This document shows positions 35,476 through 44,578 of a DNA stretch of 64,000 bases, piece after piece. Below the pieces are notes generated by a model. The model worked only from the letters and a program-made list of their open reading frames with translations, had not been told where the DNA came from and did not search any database. Source of the DNA: Streptomyces ferrugineus (lineage in GTDB: Bacteria; Actinomycetota; Actinomycetes; Streptomycetales; Streptomycetaceae); assembly GCF_015160855.1 (NCBI RefSeq), contig NZ_CP063373.1, positions 6,572,001 to 6,636,000 on the forward strand, written 5' to 3'. Made by a program: the position numbers and the translations under genes. Position 1 is the first letter of the stretch; each line of letters starts with the position of its first letter.

Positions 35476-35548
35476 GGCAGCCTCCTTGTCGAACGCGTCG
35501 TATGTGAGCCCCTTGGGCCGGGCCTCGCCGGAGGCCCGGTGGGGTGAA

Positions 35549-35586
35549 GACGGCGGGCGGGAGTCCGGCGTCGCCCGCCCGCCGTC
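35549..35586 (-). terminator. Hairpin between the ThuA-type gene and the ebo-like operon
   Basis: A perfect 13-bp stem (GACGGCGGGCGGG/CCCGCCCGCCGTC) with a 12-base loop, just past the stop of the ThuA/DUF1080 gene. A second 9-bp hairpin lies at 35518-35539. Together they suggest the ebo-like operon starts anew in the roughly 40 bases before 35475, or is read through at a reduced level. Confidence 0.6.
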
Positions 35587-35588
35587 GC

Positions 35589-37001
35589 TCAGTCGCCCTG
35601 CGAAGCCGTGGGTCCGGCGGAGTCCGCGGACTCGGTCGGCCTCGTGGGCTTCGTGGGCAGTTCCTTGATCCGGATGTCACGGAAGGACACCTCGTCGTCG
35701 GCTCCGTGGTTCTGGATGCCGATGTGTCCGTCGGTGAGGCTCCGGGCCGGGTCGGTGTTGGTGAAGTCGTTGATCTTCACACCGTTGAGATAGACGCGGA
35801 GGCGCTCGCCCTCCACGCGGATCTCGTAGGTGTTCCACTCACCCGGCGGGTTCAGCGCGCGGTCACGTTTCTTCAGGTCGGCGGACTTGAAGCCGTACAC
35901 CGCGCCGGTGGTGCGGTCGGCGGCGTCGGTCGCGTCGATCTGGATCTCATAACCGTTGTTGACGGCCGACCACGGGTCGTCCGAGGGCGGGAAGCCCACG
36001 AACACACCGGAGTTGTCGTCGCCGGCCATCTTCCAGTCGAGCTTCACGGAGTACGACCCGAAGCCTGATCCGGCGTACCAGAGCATCCCCATCCCGCCGG
36101 TCGAGGTGAGGGTGCCGTCGGCGGCCAGGGTGAAGGAGCCGGGGCCCGCCTGTCGCCAGTCGTCCAGCGAGGCCTGTGTGCCGTCGAAGAGGGGGCGGTA
36201 GCCCGTCTCGGGGCGGCAGTCGGCCTGTGCGTCGCCGATCGCCCAGCGGATTCCGCCGAGCAGGTGCTCGCGGAACAGGGGCTCGGCGTAGGACTCCTTG
36301 GTGTGGCCGCCCCCGGTGTAGAAGGCGCGGCCGCCCTGGTAGTTCTGGCACCAGGCGATCGGGTGGTCGCCGTTCATGGTGCCGCCGGTGTACGAGGACT
36401 CGTCGAGGGACGCCAGGACATGGGCCCGCTCACGGGGGTTCGAGCGGTAGTTGTACCACTCGTCCGTGCGGTTCCAGGTCTGGGCGAGACCCGAGGTCGC
36501 CGGGTGGGCGTGGTCCTCGACGTCCACCGTCGCGGGCTGGATCGCCGGGTGCGACTGGAAGTAGGCGCCGGCGAGGCCGCCGTAGAACTCCCAGTCGTAC
36601 TCGGTGTCGGCGGCCGCGTGGATGCCGACGTACGCCCCGCCCTGCCGGATGTATCCCTCGAACGCCCGCTGCTGGGCGTCGTTCAGGACGTCTCCGGTCG
36701 TGGACAGGAACACGACCGCGGCGTAGCGGCCGAGGTTGCCGGCGGTGAAGGCGGCGGCGTCCTCGGTCGCGTCGACCGTGAAGCCGCCCTGCTCGCCGAG
36801 CTGCTTGACCGCGGCGACGCCGTCGGGGATGGAGTCGTGGCGGAAGCCGGCCGTCTTGGAGAAGACCAGCACCCGCTCGGCCTTGGCCCCCGGGCGCGGG
36901 TCGCGGGTGGACTGTGACGCGGCCGGTCCCGAGACGCAGCCGAGGAGTACGGCCGCTCCCACGACTGCCGTTGTCAGTCGTCCGGTTGGACGCATACGCA
37001 T
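35589..37001 (-). CDS. Secreted ThuA-domain lipoprotein fused to a DUF1080 (3-keto-disaccharide hydrolase-like) domain
   Basis: A 470-residue exported protein with a lipobox-like VLLGC near residue 22. Residues about 40-250 are a ThuA glutamine-amidotransferase-like fold ('RVLVFSKTAGFRHDSIPDGV', 'GGAYVGIHAAADTEYDW', 'PIAWCQNYQGGRAFYTGGGH'). Residues about 265-450 are a DUF1080 jelly roll ('YRPLFDGTQASLDDW', 'DDNSGVFVGFP', 'GEWNTYEIRVEGERLRVYLN'). DUF1080 proteins have been linked to cleavage of 3-keto-glycosides, and ThuA to trehalose/keto-sugar metabolism, so it may act on oxidised disaccharides at the cell surface. Confidence 0.82.
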   Translation of the reverse strand: MRMRPTGRLTTAVVGAAVLLGCVSGPAASQSTRDPRPGAKAERVLVFSKTAGFRHDSIPDGVAAVKQLGEQGGFTVDATEDAAAFTAGNLGRYAAVVFLSTTGDVLNDAQQRAFEGYIRQGGAYVGIHAAADTEYDWEFYGGLAGAYFQSHPAIQPATVDVEDHAHPATSGLAQTWNRTDEWYNYRSNPRERAHVLASLDESSYTGGTMNGDHPIAWCQNYQGGRAFYTGGGHTKESYAEPLFREHLLGGIRWAIGDAQADCRPETGYRPLFDGTQASLDDWRQAGPGSFTLAADGTLTSTGGMGMLWYAGSGFGSYSVKLDWKMAGDDNSGVFVGFPPSDDPWSAVNNGYEIQIDATDAADRTTGAVYGFKSADLKKRDRALNPPGEWNTYEIRVEGERLRVYLNGVKINDFTNTDPARSLTDGHIGIQNHGADDEVSFRDIRIKELPTKPTRPTESADSAGPTASQGD

Positions 37002-37016
37002 GCTTCGTTCCTCCTC

Positions 37017-39536
37017 TCAGCCCGTCGTGAAGGTGAAGTCGTCCACGTCGTACAGGGCTCCGGTGCCGCTGCCCTTGAAGACCAGGTAGAGCGTGGTGGT
37101 GCCCCTGGGCGCGCGGGACAGGTCGGCGCTGACGTCCTGGAAGGTCTCCCAGCCGCCGGTCACCGGGACGGTCGCCTTGCCGAGCAGGGTGCCCGTCGAG
37201 GATCCCGCACGGACCTCGAGCGTGCCGCCCGCGCCGCCGGAGGAGATGCGCGCGGTGATCTTCTTGGCGTTGCTCAGGGCGTACGGCGTGAAGGAGATCC
37301 AGTCGCCGTTGTTGATGTTGCCGACCGTCCGGCCGCCGTGCGCGGCGTCCTTGGTGATGACGGAGACGCCGGAGCCGTTGCCGAAGTGCTCGGCCTGGCG
37401 GTGCTTGGGCTGGGTGACGTTCTGGTCGTGGGTGGTGAGCGGGGCCTGGCCGCCGCCGCCGTTGTCGGTGTACTCGGCGTCGATGACGCCGAAGATGTTG
37501 GCGTCCTCGTCATGGCCGCCGTCGGCGCTGGTCTGGAGGGTGCCGGTGCAGCCGTTGGCCGAGGTCAGCGGGTGGCCGTGGCTGTCGTGGCCGAGGATGA
37601 AGCTGACCTTGACCTTGGAGCAGTCGATGGTCCGGTCCTCGGGGTCACTGACCTTCACCTTGAACGGGATCCCGTCACCGAAGCTGAACAGCTGTCCGTC
37701 CTGCGGGAGTTCCAGCGTCACCTTGGGCGCGGTGTTGCCGACCACGATCTGCACGCTCGCGCTGCCGGTGCGGCCCGAGGGGTCCTTGGCGGTCAGGGTC
37801 GCGGTGTAGGTGCCGTTCTTCTTGTAGCGGTGCGTCGGGTTGGCCGCCGTGGACTTGCCGCCGTCGCCGAAGTCCCAGCTGTAGGTCAGGGCGTCGCCGT
37901 CCTGGTCGGACGTGCCCTCCGAGGAGAACCGGACCCTGAACGGGGCCTTCCCGGACGTCCTGCTCGCCGCGGCCTGCGCGACCGGCGAGTGTCCGTCGGT
38001 GGCGTTCTCGATGCGGTACAGGGCCGAGTTCTCGTCGCCGCCGAACCAGGCGGTGCCGTAGTCGAGGACGTACAGCGCGCCGTCCGGGCCGAAGGCCATG
38101 TCCATGATCTGGGTGCCGGTCCACGGGACGTCGTTGATCGACTGCACGGTCCCGGCGTCGTCGCTGACGATCCGCTTGATCCAGCGGCGGCCGAACTCCC
38201 CGGCGAAGAAGTTCCCGTCGTAGGCCTCGGGGAACTTCACCGGCGAGTCGAGCGCGGCGTCGTAGTGGTAGACCGGGCCGCCCATCGGCGACTCGGAGCC
38301 GGTGCCGAACTCGGGCACGGATCCGCCGTCGTAGGGGATCCAGGCGGCCTGGGCCGGGGGAAGGTCGGTCAGGCCGGTGTTGTTCGGTGAGGTGTTCTTC
38401 GGGGCGGCGCAGTCGAAGGCCGCGCCGGACTGGCCGGTGGCGAAGTCGTAGTCGACGTAGGCGTCGTTGTCACCGGTGCAGTACGGCCACCCGAAGTTGC
38501 CGGGGCCGGTGACGCGGGCGAACTCGACCTGTCCCGCCGGGCCGCGCGCCGGGTCGGCGGCGCCGGCGTCGGGGCCGTAGTCGCCGACGTAGAGGATCCC
38601 CGTCTCCTTGTCGACGCTGAAGCGGAACGGGTTGCGGAAGCCCATCGCGTAGATCTCGGGCCGTGTCTTGTCGGTGCCGGGCGCGAAGAGGTTCCCGTCC
38701 GGGATCGAGTAGGAGCCGTCGGCGTTCACCTTGATGCGCAGGATCTTGCCCCGCAGGTCGTTGGTGTTGCCGGAGGAGCGCTGGGCGTCGAAGGCCGGGT
38801 TGCGGTTGGCGCGCTCGTCGATCGGGGTGAAGCCGTCCGACTGGAACGGATTGGTGTCGTCGCCCGTTGAGAGATACAGGTTGCCCGCCGCGTCGAAGTC
38901 GATGTCACCGCCGACATGGCAGCACAGGCCGCGGGAGGCGGGGATGTCGAGGATCTTCGTCTCGCTGGCCGTGTCGAGCGTGCCGTCGGTCTTCAGGACG
39001 AAGCGGGAGAGGCGGTTGACGCCGTCGAAGGGGGCGAAGTCGGCCGCCGTCCCGGTCTCGGGGGCGTCGCCGGCGGGGGTGTCGAGCGGGGGTGCGTAGT
39101 AGAGGTAGATGAAGCGGTTCTCGGCGAATCCGGGGTCGACGCCGACGCCCTGCAGGCCTTCCTCGTCGTGGGTGTACACGTCGAGCTTGCCCGCGAGTTC
39201 GGTGTTGCCGGCCGCGTCGGTGAGGCGCAGTTCGCCGTCGCGGGAGGTGTGCAGGACCGAGCGGTCCGGGAGGACGGCGAGCGACATGGGCTCGCCGACC
39301 TCCGGTTCGCCCTTGGCGAGGGTGACCTGCTGGAAGTCCTCGGCCGCGGCGGCCTCAGCGGCAGCCGCGGCGGTCCCCTCGCCGGCGACGGCTGCGCCGG
39401 CCTGGGGTGCGGTGAAGGTGAGTGTCGCGCCCGCCAGCAGCGCGCCGCTCAGCAGTGCCACCGCCTTGCGGAAGGACGGGCGTCGTCTGTGGGTCTCGCT
39501 TCTGCCGGTGCTGGTGATGCGGTCGTTCCCGTGCAC
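37017..39536 (-). CDS. Secreted PQQ-dependent sugar dehydrogenase-like protein with PKD and CBM6-type domains
   Basis: An 839-residue exported protein with a signal peptide in about the first 48 residues (RKAVALLSGALLAGATLTF). Next is a six-bladed propeller like soluble glucose dehydrogenase ('DEEGLQGVGVDPGF', 'LCCHVGGDIDFDAAGNLYL', 'PEIYAMGFRNPFRFSVD'). A PKD domain follows ('LTYSWDFGDGGKSTAANPTH'), then a CBM6-like carbohydrate-binding module at the C-terminus ('INNGDWISFTPYAL'). The GTG at 39536 is the likely start. It could oxidise sugars outside the cell; no PQQ synthesis genes are in the window. It precedes the ThuA/DUF1080 gene by 15 bases. Confidence 0.82.
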   Translation of the reverse strand: MHGNDRITSTGRSETHRRRPSFRKAVALLSGALLAGATLTFTAPQAGAAVAGEGTAAAAAEAAAAEDFQQVTLAKGEPEVGEPMSLAVLPDRSVLHTSRDGELRLTDAAGNTELAGKLDVYTHDEEGLQGVGVDPGFAENRFIYLYYAPPLDTPAGDAPETGTAADFAPFDGVNRLSRFVLKTDGTLDTASETKILDIPASRGLCCHVGGDIDFDAAGNLYLSTGDDTNPFQSDGFTPIDERANRNPAFDAQRSSGNTNDLRGKILRIKVNADGSYSIPDGNLFAPGTDKTRPEIYAMGFRNPFRFSVDKETGILYVGDYGPDAGAADPARGPAGQVEFARVTGPGNFGWPYCTGDNDAYVDYDFATGQSGAAFDCAAPKNTSPNNTGLTDLPPAQAAWIPYDGGSVPEFGTGSESPMGGPVYHYDAALDSPVKFPEAYDGNFFAGEFGRRWIKRIVSDDAGTVQSINDVPWTGTQIMDMAFGPDGALYVLDYGTAWFGGDENSALYRIENATDGHSPVAQAAASRTSGKAPFRVRFSSEGTSDQDGDALTYSWDFGDGGKSTAANPTHRYKKNGTYTATLTAKDPSGRTGSASVQIVVGNTAPKVTLELPQDGQLFSFGDGIPFKVKVSDPEDRTIDCSKVKVSFILGHDSHGHPLTSANGCTGTLQTSADGGHDEDANIFGVIDAEYTDNGGGGQAPLTTHDQNVTQPKHRQAEHFGNGSGVSVITKDAAHGGRTVGNINNGDWISFTPYALSNAKKITARISSGGAGGTLEVRAGSSTGTLLGKATVPVTGGWETFQDVSADLSRAPRGTTTLYLVFKGSGTGALYDVDDFTFTTG

Positions 39537-39639
39537 GAGTGCCTCCAGAAAGGGGCCGGTTGTACGGGCGGGTGCGTGCGCCGGGATGCGCCGTCATCCC
39601 GGAGAGCGAAGGCAGGGCTCGACGAGCCCTTGGGACGGG

Positions 39640-40638
39640 TCAGTTGCCGAACGCCGCGTCGAAGGAGGCGGACGGCGGCTCGAAGTCGTAGGCCTTGAGA
39701 CGGGTCAGCGCCTCGGGGGCGCCCTGGAGCCGGTCCATGCCGGCGTCCTCCCACTCGACGGAGATCGGTCCCTGGTAGCCGATGGAGCGCAGCATCCGGA
39801 AGACGTCCTCCCAGGGCACGTCGCCGTGCCCGGCCGACACGAAGTCCCAGCCCCGGCGCGGGTCGCCCCACGGCAGATGGGAGCCGAGGCGGCCGTTGCG
39901 TCCGTCGAGGCGCTTGCGGGCCTCCTTGCAGTCGACGTGGTAGATGCGGTCGCGGAAGTCCCAGAGGAAGCCGACCGGGTCGAGGTCCTGCCACACGAAG
40001 TGCGAGGGGTCGAAGTTCAGCCCGAAGGCCGGGCGGTGGTCGACGGCTTCGAGGGTGCGTACGGTCGTCCAGTAGTCGTAGGCGATCTCGCTCGGGTGGA
40101 CCTCGTGCGCGAACAGCACACCCTCCGCGTCGAAGACGTCGAGGATCGGGTTCCAGCGCTCGGCGAAGTCCGCGTAGCCGCGTTCGATCATCGACTCGGG
40201 CGCGGGCGGGAACATGGCGACCAGATGCCAGATGGCGGAGCCGGTGAAGCCGATCACGGTGTCGACGCCGAAGGCGGCCGCGGCGCGCGCGGTGTCCTTC
40301 ATACGGTCCGCGGCGCGCCGCCGTACCCCCTCCGGGTCGCCGTCGGCCCACACCTCGCCCGGCAGGATGGCCTGGTGGCGTTCGTCGATGATGGCGTCGC
40401 AGACGGCCTGGCCGACCAGGTGGTTGGAGATCGCCCAGCACTTGAGGCCGTACTTGTCGAGCAGGGCCTTCCTGGAGTCGATGTACGACGGGTCCGCCAG
40501 GGCCTTGTCGACCTCGAAGTGGTCGCCCCAGCAGGCGAGTTCGAGCCCGTCGTAGCCGAAGTCGCGGGCGAGCCGACAGACCTCCTCCAGCGGCAGGTCG
40601 GCCCACTGGCCGGTGAACAGCGTGAACGTACGCGGCAT
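39640..40638 (-). CDS. Sugar phosphate isomerase/epimerase (TIM barrel)
   Basis: A 332-residue cytosolic xylose-isomerase-like barrel with '[20 protein letters not shown]', '[17 protein letters not shown]', '[18 protein letters not shown]', '[20 protein letters not shown]' and a final '[11 protein letters not shown]', giving the Glu/Asp/His/Glu metal ligands. It lies 15 bases after the Gfo/Idh/MocA gene, a very common pair in sugar and keto-sugar catabolism in which the barrel protein epimerises or isomerises what the oxidoreductase makes. There is no signal peptide. Confidence 0.82.
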   Translation of the reverse strand: MPRTFTLFTGQWADLPLEEVCRLARDFGYDGLELACWGDHFEVDKALADPSYIDSRKALLDKYGLKCWAISNHLVGQAVCDAIIDERHQAILPGEVWADGDPEGVRRRAADRMKDTARAAAAFGVDTVIGFTGSAIWHLVAMFPPAPESMIERGYADFAERWNPILDVFDAEGVLFAHEVHPSEIAYDYWTTVRTLEAVDHRPAFGLNFDPSHFVWQDLDPVGFLWDFRDRIYHVDCKEARKRLDGRNGRLGSHLPWGDPRRGWDFVSAGHGDVPWEDVFRMLRSIGYQGPISVEWEDAGMDRLQGAPEALTRLKAYDFEPPSASFDAAFGN

Positions 40639-40653
40639 GGCGCGTCAGCCTCC

Positions 40654-41913
40654 TCAGACCGCGATCGGGGTGTAGACGGAGTTCTTCTCGGCGCTCTCCT
40701 CCACCGCCGCGAGCACGCGCTGCACCTGCAGCCCGTCGGCGAAGGAGGGCTCGGGCCGGCGGCCCTCGGCGATGGCGTGGACCAGGTCGCGGGCCTGGTG
40801 GACGAAGGTGTGCTCGTAGCCGAGGCCGTGGCCCGGGGGCCACCAGGCCTCCAGGTAGGGGTGGTCGGGTTCGGTGACGAGGATGCGGCGGAAGCCGGCG
40901 TGCGCTCCCGGTTCCGTGCCGTCGTGGTAGGCGAGTTCGTTGAGCCGCTCCAGGTCGAAGGCGATCGAGCCGTGTTCGCCGTTGAGCTCGATGCGCAGGG
41001 CGTTCTTGCGGCCGGTGGCGTAGCGGGTGGCCTCGAAGGAGGCGAGGGCGCCGGAGCCGAAGCGGCCGGTGAACACGGCGGCGTCGTCGACGGTGACCTG
41101 GCCGGTGGCGCCCTCGGCCGAGACGGCGGACAGGCCCTTGACGGCCCCGCCGGGCAGCGGACGTTCCCGTACGAAGGTCTCGGTCAGGGCGGACACGCCG
41201 CTCAGCCGCTCCCCCGCCAGGTACTGCGCGAGGTCGATGATGTGCGCGCCCAGGTCGCCGAGCGCGCCCGAGCCGGCCAGCTCCTTGCGCAGCCGCCAGG
41301 TGAGCGGGAACTGCGGGTCAACCAGCCAGTCCTGGAGGTAGGTCACCCGTACGTGGCGCAGGCTGCCGAGGCGGCCCTCGGCGACCATGCTGCGGGCGAG
41401 GGCGGTGGCGGGCACCCGGCGGTAGTTGAAGCCGACCATCGCCAACTGGCCGCGCCCGTACGCCTCTTCGGCCGCCGCGACCATCGCCTCGGCCTCCTCG
41501 ACGCTGTTCGCGAGGGGCTTCTCGCACAGCACGTGCTTGCCCGCGGCCAGCGCGGCGAGGGCGATCTCGGCGTGGCTGTCGCCGGGGGTGCAGATGTCGA
41601 CGAGGTCGATGTCGTCCCGCTCGATCAGAGCCCGCCAGTCGGTCTCCGCGGTCGCCCAGCCGTGCCGGTCGGCCGCCGCGCGCACCGCCGCCGCGTCCCG
41701 TCCGCAGATCGCGGCCAGGACCGGGGTGCGGGGGAGGTCGAAGACACGGCCCGCGGTGCGCCAGCCCTGCGAGTGGGCGGCGCCCATGAAGGCGTAGCCG
41801 ACCATGCCGACGCGCAGTGGTGGCTTCCCGGCCCCCGTGCCCGGTGCTCCCGCCTCGCCGGCCGTGGCCCGTGCCTCCGCCTCGGCCTCTTCGGGCTGCT
41901 GCGGCTGTCCCAT
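40654..41913 (-). CDS. Gfo/Idh/MocA-family oxidoreductase
   Basis: A 419-residue NAD(P)-dependent sugar oxidoreductase. After an unstructured first about 30 residues comes the Rossmann motif 'LRVGMVGYAFMGAAHSQGW', then 'DLVDICTPGDSHAEIALAAL' and the catalytic Lys of 'HVLCEKPLA', and a C-terminal substrate domain with 'GALGDLGAHIIDLAQYL'. Such enzymes often oxidise a sugar or glycoside at C3 or act on inositols. It heads the leftward carbohydrate gene series, facing a 578-base gap and a sugar importer beyond it on the same strand. Confidence 0.85.
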   Translation of the reverse strand: MGQPQQPEEAEAEARATAGEAGAPGTGAGKPPLRVGMVGYAFMGAAHSQGWRTAGRVFDLPRTPVLAAICGRDAAAVRAAADRHGWATAETDWRALIERDDIDLVDICTPGDSHAEIALAALAAGKHVLCEKPLANSVEEAEAMVAAAEEAYGRGQLAMVGFNYRRVPATALARSMVAEGRLGSLRHVRVTYLQDWLVDPQFPLTWRLRKELAGSGALGDLGAHIIDLAQYLAGERLSGVSALTETFVRERPLPGGAVKGLSAVSAEGATGQVTVDDAAVFTGRFGSGALASFEATRYATGRKNALRIELNGEHGSIAFDLERLNELAYHDGTEPGAHAGFRRILVTEPDHPYLEAWWPPGHGLGYEHTFVHQARDLVHAIAEGRRPEPSFADGLQVQRVLAAVEESAEKNSVYTPIAV

Positions 41914-42491
41914 GCGATGGTCCTCCTCGTCGTCGTGGAGCGGTGGGGGGTTGGGGCGTCCTGCGCACGTCGCGGTCGGGTCGTCCGGGCGTTGACCGCC
42001 TGGCGCACGGGTCTCGCGGTCGTCACCGCCGTGCCCGTGACCACCAGGGCCGTGTCCGGAGCGGCCGGAGCCGTGTCACAGGCGGCGCGGTGGCCATGAC
42101 CCGGGCTGCGGCACCGGCCGGACTGCGGCACCGGCTCGACCGCGGTGCCGGCTCGCTCACCGGCCCGAGGCCCGCGCACCGACCGGGACCCGGATCCGAC
42201 CGAGGCCCGGATCCGACCGAGGCCCGGATCCAGCCGGAGCCAACGCACCGGCATCGACCGGCGCACCCGCCGAGCCCCGCCCACCGGCGTTGCCCCGGAC
42301 CGGCGCCCTGCTCCGATCCCCCGGCACCGGCCCACCCGCGAAATCCGTCCGCCATGTGGCCGGCCCGGCCGCGCAGGTACGACAGCCCCGGCCGCGGCAC
42401 AGCCCGCCCGGCGACGTCCCCGGCTCGATCCGCTGGACGCTCCCGGCTGCCCTGCCCGACGACCCCTCGGCCCCGTCGGGCAGGGTGCGCC
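41914..42491. other. Non-coding gap with short tandem repeats
   Basis: This 578-base stretch between the oxidoreductase and the sugar-binding lipoprotein has open frames, but none resembles a known protein. At 42191-42231 a 17-base unit (cggatccgaccgaggcc) occurs twice plus a partial third copy, and variants of 'accggc' recur throughout. It must contain the promoter of the leftward oxidoreductase operon unless that is read through from the importer. Confidence 0.6.
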
Positions 42492-43541
42492 TCACTTGAA
42501 GCCGGTGGACATGTACTGGTCGACGTTGGTCTTGTCGACGACCGCCGAGTAGAGCGTGATCGAGGCGGGGATCTCGAACTCCGCCATGCCGCCGACGCCC
42601 TTGCCCTGGCCCAGCGCACGGGCCAGGTCGATGGCCGACGCGGCCATGGTCGGCGGGTACAGGACGGTGGCCTTGAGGACACCGTCGTCCTGCTTGATGG
42701 CCTGGAACGCGGACAGCGCGCCCGCGCCGCCGACCATCAGGAAGTCGTCGCGTCCGGCCTGGTCGATGGCGCGCAGCGCGCCCACGCCCTGGTCGTCGTC
42801 GTGGTTCCACAGCGCGTCGAACTTCGACTGCGCCTGGAGCAGTTGGGCCATCTTGGCCTGTCCGGACTCGACGGTGAACTCGGCTGCCTGACGGGCCACC
42901 TTCTTGATGTTGGGGTAGTTCTTCAGCGCGTCGTCGAAGCCCTGGGTACGCTGCTTGGTCAGCTCCAGGTTGTCCAGGCCGGCCAGTTCGATGACCGTGG
43001 CATTGGACTTGCCCTTGAGCTTCTCGCCGATGTAGTGCCCGGCGTTGAGGCCCATGCCGTAGTTGTCGCCGCCGATCCAGCAGCGGTACGCCTGCGGGGT
43101 GTTGAAGATCCGGTCGAGGTTGATGACCGGGATGTCCGCGCGCATCGCCTTCAGGCCGACCTGGGTGAGGGCCTTGCCGTCGGCGGGCAGCACCACCAGC
43201 ACGTCGACCTTCTTGTTGATCAGTGTCTCTATCTGGCCGATCTGCGCGGCGGTGTCGTTCGACCCCTCGGTGATCTCCAGCGTCACGTCGGAGTACTTCT
43301 TCGCCCGGCTCTTGGCGTTGTCGTTGATCGCGTTGAGCCAGCCGTGGTCGGCCTGCGGTCCGGCGAAGCCGATGGTGACCTGCTTGCCGGGCTTGTCGTC
43401 GGCGGCCGGCTGGTCGTTCGCGGCCGGCTCGTCCTTGGACTCGTTGCTCGTGCAACCCGTGAGGAGGGCACCGGCGCCTACGGCGGCGGTCCCGAAGAGC
43501 AGCCCTCTGCGACTGGTGAAGCGGCTCATGGTCTCTGGCAT
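42492..43541 (-). CDS. Sugar-binding lipoprotein of a ribose-type ABC importer
   Basis: A 349-residue substrate-binding protein. The N-terminus combines a twin-arginine-like SRRGLLFG with a lipobox ALLTGC, followed by a short disordered linker rich in Asp and Pro. The mature part has the periplasmic-binding fold of RbsB/XylF: 'VTIGFAGPQADHGWLNAIND', 'NKKVDVLVVLPADGKAL', 'DIPVINLDRIF' and 'FDALWNHDDDQGVGALRAID'. The ATG at 43541 has AAAGGG nine bases upstream. It captures an unknown monosaccharide or inositol-like sugar for the permease and ATPase encoded just upstream in the same operon. Confidence 0.88.
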   Translation of the reverse strand: MPETMSRFTSRRGLLFGTAAVGAGALLTGCTSNESKDEPAANDQPAADDKPGKQVTIGFAGPQADHGWLNAINDNAKSRAKKYSDVTLEITEGSNDTAAQIGQIETLINKKVDVLVVLPADGKALTQVGLKAMRADIPVINLDRIFNTPQAYRCWIGGDNYGMGLNAGHYIGEKLKGKSNATVIELAGLDNLELTKQRTQGFDDALKNYPNIKKVARQAAEFTVESGQAKMAQLLQAQSKFDALWNHDDDQGVGALRAIDQAGRDDFLMVGGAGALSAFQAIKQDDGVLKATVLYPPTMAASAIDLARALGQGKGVGGMAEFEIPASITLYSAVVDKTNVDQYMSTGFK

Positions 43542-43558
43542 GGCGGTGAACCCTTTCC

Positions 43559-44578
43559 TCAGGTCGTGCTCGCGGTACGGCGCTGGACCAGCACGGCGGC
43601 GACGATGATCGCGCCCTTGGCGATCTGCTGGACGTCGCTCTGCAGGTTGTTCAGGGCGAAGATGTTGGTGATCGTGGTGAAGATCAGGACGCCGAGCACG
43701 GAGCCGGTGATGGTGCCGCGGCCCCCGCTGAGCAGCGTGCCGCCGATGATCGCGGCCGCGATGGCGTCGAGTTCGTAGAGGTTGCCGTTGGTGTTCTGAC
43801 CGGAGCCGGACAGGATGATCAGCAGGAAGGCGGCGATGCCGCAGCACAGTCCGGACAGCAGGTAGAGGTAGAGCCGCTGGCGGCGTACGTCGATGCCGGC
43901 GAGGCGGGCGGCCTCCGCGTTGCCGCCGACGGCGACCGTGCGCCGCCCGAAGGTGGTGCGGTTCAGCACCAGCCAGCCGATGATCGTCACGACCGCGAAC
44001 ACCATGACCAGCGGCGGGATGCCGAGCACATAGGCGTCGCGCTCGCCGAGGTCCAGCACGGAGGGGATGGTGACGATCTGTGTCTTGCCGTCGGTGATCT
44101 GGAGGGCCAGGCCGCGCGCGGAGGCCAGCATGGCGAGCGTGGCGATGAACGGGACCATGCCGCCGTACGCGATCAGCAGGCCGTTGACCAGTCCGCACCC
44201 CACGCCGACCAGTACGGCCGTGAAGAGGATGCCGCCGAAGCCGTACTCCTGGGTGGCCACCGTCGTCGCCCACACCGAGGCGAGCGCGACGATCGCGCCG
44301 ACGGACAGGTCGATGCCGCCGGAGGTGATGACGAAGGTCATGCCGACGGTGACGACGCCGATCACGGAGGCCTGGGTGAGGACGAGTTGGAGGTTGCGGG
44401 TGTCCAGGAACTGGTCCGGCTTGGTGATGCCGCCGATGATGATCAGCGCGGCGAGGACGCCGAGCAGGGAGAGCGTGCGCACGTCGGCGCGGGCGATCAG
44501 GCCCCGCCAGGCGGGGGGTCCGTCGGCCGACGGCACCTTGCCGGTGCTGTCCCGCGGCGGGGAGGCGTGCTGCGTCAT
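43559..44578 (-). CDS. Ribose-type ABC importer, permease
   Basis: A 339-residue membrane protein of the RbsC family with about nine hydrophobic segments. It has 'VGMTFVITSGGIDLSVGAIV', 'LLIAYGGMVPFIATLAML', the coupling-helix region 'GGNAEAARLAGIDVRR' and 'LDAIAAAIIGGTLLSGGRGT', all family hallmarks. It overlaps the ATPase gene by four bases and precedes the binding protein by 17 bases, so the three form one operon. Confidence 0.9.
   Translation of the reverse strand: MTQHASPPRDSTGKVPSADGPPAWRGLIARADVRTLSLLGVLAALIIIGGITKPDQFLDTRNLQLVLTQASVIGVVTVGMTFVITSGGIDLSVGAIVALASVWATTVATQEYGFGGILFTAVLVGVGCGLVNGLLIAYGGMVPFIATLAMLASARGLALQITDGKTQIVTIPSVLDLGERDAYVLGIPPLVMVFAVVTIIGWLVLNRTTFGRRTVAVGGNAEAARLAGIDVRRQRLYLYLLSGLCCGIAAFLLIILSGSGQNTNGNLYELDAIAAAIIGGTLLSGGRGTITGSVLGVLIFTTITNIFALNNLQSDVQQIAKGAIIVAAVLVQRRTASTT

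Noticed and set aside
39109..42099. Long open frame of 996 codons on the + strand
   Set aside because: It is antisense to the dehydrogenase, isomerase and oxidoreductase genes and contains no domain I can recognise. The minus-strand genes have clear motifs.
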